In this document: piece by piece, positions 61,410 to 64,000 of the stretch | How the letters are laid out: every line of letters starts with the position of its first letter | Numbering within the stretch: position 1 is the stretch's first letter | DNA from: Flavobacterium hercynium | GTDB taxonomy: Bacteria; Bacteroidota; Bacteroidia; Flavobacteriales; Flavobacteriaceae | NCBI RefSeq assembly: GCF_002217285.1 | Contig: NZ_MUGW01000008.1 | Location: forward strand, 132,394-196,393 | DNA length: 64,000 nucleotides | Direction of reading: 5' to 3' | The notes under the pieces: generated by a model | Databases searched by the model: none | Seen by the model: the letters and a program-made list of their open reading frames with translations, nothing else | What the model was told of the DNA's origin: nothing | Made by a program: the position numbers and the translations under genes

Positions 61410-63227
61410 ATGAATCGATTACTATCAATATCCGTTTTTGTCACAATGCTGTTCTTCTCCTCTTTGAATGTAATGGGACAGGATACCATTGTCAGAAAAA
61501 AATCAGCACCGGCCTCAAAGATGAGAAGCGCGACCAAAAGTCTGGAAGTATCGTTAGATAAAAATGACGAAGGACAAATTGCACGCGATTATGAACGAGT
61601 TGCTGTTGAGTTTTTAAATAAAGGTGACAATGCGAAAGCGGAAGAATACTTTAAGAAAGCATTAGCTGGTTTTACCAAACTTAAATTAGCTGAAGATAAA
61701 ACGCGTGTGACCAGAAGTCTCGCAAAGGTTCAGGAGAATCAAAAGAACTTTGGCTCAGCCATTAAAAATTATGAAGCAGCAGGTTCTTTTTCTAAAGATG
61801 AAAGCGAAGAAAAAATAAATCTAAATGATGCCAAGCGTTTGAGAACACAAGCAGCTCCCGTAGCGCAGGCGGTATACGTGGAATCGAATATCGAGTTGCT
61901 TAAAAAAGAGAAAAAATCAGAAGAAGTAGCTGATGCGTATGTTCAGAAAGCCGAAAATTCATTGCAACAGAAAGATAAAGCAGTAGCATTAGAAAGTTAT
62001 AAAGAAGCACTCGTTTATGCAAAGAATAAACCGGAAGCGGTGATTAAAATTAAAAACGAGATTGCCAATGTGTATGCTTCTGACAATCAGTTTGAAGAAG
62101 CAATTGGGATCAACGAAAAATTATTGGCGGAAGCCAAAACCAAACAAGATTTCAATACACAAATCAAACAGCTGCAATCGTTAGCATCACTTTATTTAAA
62201 AAAGGAAGAACCGCAAAAGGCGTTAGTATCATTAAAAGAAGCTTATGAACTGGCATCTAAAAAGGGAAATTCCGCGGAAGCGAAAAACAGCCTCGCAGCA
62301 TTGGTGAATTATTACAAAGCAGCTGGAAATGACAAGGAAAGTATGAAGCTTTATGAATCGTTTTTTAAAAATCTCGATCAGTTGATTAAGTCCGATACTA
62401 CTTTGATTAACGCCAAAACATTTGAGATTACGGAAGGTAAAATTCGCCAATTGGAAAAAGAAAAAGGTTTAAAAGACGAATTGATTACCAAAACAAATAC
62501 CTTCAATTACTTTCTTTTAGGATCTGTTGCACTGCTCTTGCTATTGTTTCTCTTTATAGTAAAGGCTTTGTATGCGATCAAAACAAAAAATAAGGAAATC
62601 GCTTTGCAATCGTTACGTCGAGAAATGAATCCGCATTTTATATTTAATAGCCTAAATAGCGTCAATCAGTTTATTGCAGAAAACAAAGAACTCGAAGCCA
62701 ATAAATACCTGACTTCCTATTCGAATTTGATGCGTAATATGATGGAAAATTCTAATAAAGATTTCATTTTGCTGGATAAGGAAGTGGGACAATTAAAGAA
62801 ATATCTTGATCTCGAACATTTACGTTTTGCGGATAAATTCGATTTTAAAATTACGGTTGATGAGCAGCTCGATGCCGAAAGTGTTTTTATTCCGAATATG
62901 ATTATTCAGCCTCATTTAGAAAATGCAATCTGGCACGGACTTCGTTATCTGGATAAAAAGGGTTTTTTACATTTGAAGTTTAATTTTATAAAGCAAAAAG
63001 TTCATGTCATCATCGAAGATAACGGAATTGGGTTGGTTAAAAGTCAGGAACTCAAAACAAGTAATCAGAAAGCACATGAATCGCGAGGATTGAATAATAC
63101 AAAGGAACGCATTGGATTACTGAACGAGTTATACAAAAAGAATATTTCTTTTAGCATTAAGGAAAAAGAATTGCCTGAATCCGGAACAATTGTCGAAATT
63201 GTTTTTCCATTAATTGACAAATTATGA
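61410..63227 (+). CDS. LytS-family sensor histidine kinase with TPR sensor
   Basis: A 605-residue two-component sensor. A signal peptide (about 5-21) and a TPR region (about 60-330, several NYEAAG/ALESYKEAL units) lie outside; one transmembrane helix at about 365-385 (LLGSVALLLLLFLFIVKALY) follows. The cytoplasmic His_kinase domain has the phosphorylatable His in REMNPHFIFNSLNSVNQF and an ATPase region with EDNGIGL. The ligand is unknown. The response regulator starts inside its stop (4-nt overlap). Confidence 0.93.
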   Translation: MNRLLSISVFVTMLFFSSLNVMGQDTIVRKKSAPASKMRSATKSLEVSLDKNDEGQIARDYERVAVEFLNKGDNAKAEEYFKKALAGFTKLKLAEDKTRVTRSLAKVQENQKNFGSAIKNYEAAGSFSKDESEEKINLNDAKRLRTQAAPVAQAVYVESNIELLKKEKKSEEVADAYVQKAENSLQQKDKAVALESYKEALVYAKNKPEAVIKIKNEIANVYASDNQFEEAIGINEKLLAEAKTKQDFNTQIKQLQSLASLYLKKEEPQKALVSLKEAYELASKKGNSAEAKNSLAALVNYYKAAGNDKESMKLYESFFKNLDQLIKSDTTLINAKTFEITEGKIRQLEKEKGLKDELITKTNTFNYFLLGSVALLLLLFLFIVKALYAIKTKNKEIALQSLRREMNPHFIFNSLNSVNQFIAENKELEANKYLTSYSNLMRNMMENSNKDFILLDKEVGQLKKYLDLEHLRFADKFDFKITVDEQLDAESVFIPNMIIQPHLENAIWHGLRYLDKKGFLHLKFNFIKQKVHVIIEDNGIGLVKSQELKTSNQKAHESRGLNNTKERIGLLNELYKKNISFSIKEKELPESGTIVEIVFPLIDKL

Positions 63228-63973
63228 TGAGTTTTCAAAAAATAAGAAGTGTAATTGTCGAAGATGAATTGGCGGCACGCGAAGTACTCAAAAATTATCT
63301 AAGCAAGTATTGTCCGCAGATCGAAGTCGTAGGTGAGGCACAGCATATAAAAGAAGCCGTTCCGTTGTTGCACGAAATACAGCCGCAATTGGTTTTTCTG
63401 GATGTAGAAATGCCTTTTGGAAACGCTTTTGATGTTCTCGAAGCGTGTAAAGATTTACAATTCGAAACCATTTTTGTAACTGCTTTTTCGGAGTATTCTC
63501 TAAAAGCATTGAATCAGAGCGCGGCGTATTATCTGCTGAAACCGATCAGTATCGAAGAATTGATTGTTGCGGTAAATAAAGTACACCATCAAATTATGAA
63601 TCATGAGCTGTTCAATCGAAACAAAATCATTGTAGAGAATTTTCGCGAATCAAAACCAGAAAAGCAACAAGTTATTTTGCCAACACTGGAAGGTTTTGAA
63701 GTCGTAAAAATGGAAGAAATCGTGCGTTTGCGTGGCAACGGAAATTTTACAGACTTGTATTTGAATGACGGAAGTAAAAAAATGGTTTGCAGGTTTTTGA
63801 AACATTTCTCAGAGATCCTACCTTTGCCATTTATCCGTGTTCATAAATCACATATTATCAATGTGAATTGCGTTAAATCATACAATAAAGGCGGTATTGT
63901 AACTTTGAACGATGGTGCAGAAATTGAAGTTTCACCTACTTATAAAGAGGAGTTCCTGAGGAATTTTAAGTAA
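63224..63973 (+). CDS. LytTR family response regulator
   Basis: A 249-residue response regulator paired with the upstream kinase. The receiver domain (about 8-120) has the phosphoacceptor Asp60 in LVFLDVEMPFG; the C-terminal LytTR DNA-binding domain (about 145-249) contains FTDLYLNDGSKKMVCRFL and FIRVHKSHIINV. It should bind paired direct repeats in DNA. Start ATG 63224 overlaps the kinase stop by 4 nt (ATGA). Confidence 0.95.
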   Translation: MMSFQKIRSVIVEDELAAREVLKNYLSKYCPQIEVVGEAQHIKEAVPLLHEIQPQLVFLDVEMPFGNAFDVLEACKDLQFETIFVTAFSEYSLKALNQSAAYYLLKPISIEELIVAVNKVHHQIMNHELFNRNKIIVENFRESKPEKQQVILPTLEGFEVVKMEEIVRLRGNGNFTDLYLNDGSKKMVCRFLKHFSEILPLPFIRVHKSHIINVNCVKSYNKGGIVTLNDGAEIEVSPTYKEEFLRNFK

Positions 63974-63984
63974 TTTGTTTTTTC

Positions 63985-64000
63985 ACGCAAAGACGCAAAG
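63985..64000. repeat. octamer tandem repeat at the window edge
   Basis: Two exact tandem copies of ACGCAAAG (63985-63992 and 63993-64000) end at the window edge, possibly continuing beyond it. Simple-sequence tract. Confidence 0.5.

Noticed and set aside
61304..61537. A 77-codon minus-strand frame in the region upstream of the sensor kinase
   Set aside because: It overlaps the kinase start and signal peptide and has no initiation signal or recognisable composition.

Overview
The window looks like a chromosomal segment of a Flavobacterium-type member of the Bacteroidota. The DNA is AT-rich, initiation regions are A-rich and mostly lack Shine-Dalgarno sequences, several promoters carry the Bacteroidota -7 box TAnnTTTG, and the gene families are typical of flavobacteria (DUF4286, DUF2461, OlsF-type ornithine lipid synthase, short SSB, LytS/LytTR pair, DMP19, PhzF). 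No tRNA, rRNA, CRISPR array, insertion sequence or prophage was seen.

Left part (1-16.3 kb), mostly housekeeping on the minus strand: a partial NAD(P)-binding gene, a LysR regulator with a GNAT gene, a divergent rhodanese, a membrane M28 peptidase, a GNAT-nitrilase fusion, ssb, a DUF2461 gene, ferritin, a CAT-like acyltransferase, a HAD phosphatase, an EamA transporter, two secreted unknowns and metG. Between metG and the unknown secreted gene (13.5-14.25 kb) lies an unusual non-coding stretch. It holds two copies of a ~75-nt element that folds on the minus strand as a three-way junction, with compensatory changes in its closing stem. There is also a perfect palindromic terminator whose arm can pair with one copy, and a small gene interrupted by an in-frame stop.

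Centre (17.1-31.4 kb): a tightly packed plus-strand biosynthetic gene cluster of fifteen genes, which is the main find. It encodes a benzoate-CoA-ligase-type adenylating enzyme, a KASIII-like protein lacking the catalytic Cys, two further KASIII enzymes, an ACP, a CrtI/CrtISO-like FAD oxidoreductase, an AurF-type diiron N-oxygenase with all seven metal ligands, a metallo-beta-lactamase-fold hydrolase, a FabG-type reductase, a KS and chain-length-factor pair, a FabZ-type dehydratase, a type II thioesterase, an aromatic-ring-type FAD monooxygenase and a DUF3995 membrane protein. A TetR regulator with a candidate operator follows. The set of KS, CLF, ACP, KR and DH is that of a highly reducing type II PKS making polyenes. 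The ligase suggests an aryl acid starter, and the AurF homologue suggests N-oxygenation of an aryl amine. The ammonia-lyase, exporter and outer-membrane acyltransferases expected of flexirubin or classical aryl-polyene clusters are absent, so a soluble, released product is more likely. The product is inferred, not known.

Right part (32.5-64 kb): a CDGSH protein, PhzF, small secreted and outer-membrane proteins, a GC-rich intergenic element, a 54-residue basic protein, a DMP19 protein, a patatin-like lipase, serS, lgt, a TPR protein, rsmA-mgtE, proC, nhaA, an amino-acid racemase, a 2-hydroxyacid dehydrogenase, two small membrane proteins, a SUFU-domain protein, OlsF, exonuclease III, an OmpA lipoprotein, an aldo/keto reductase, a DUF4139 protein, a VWA lipoprotein and a LytS/LytTR two-component pair. 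Intrinsic terminators, often bidirectional, separate most of these units.
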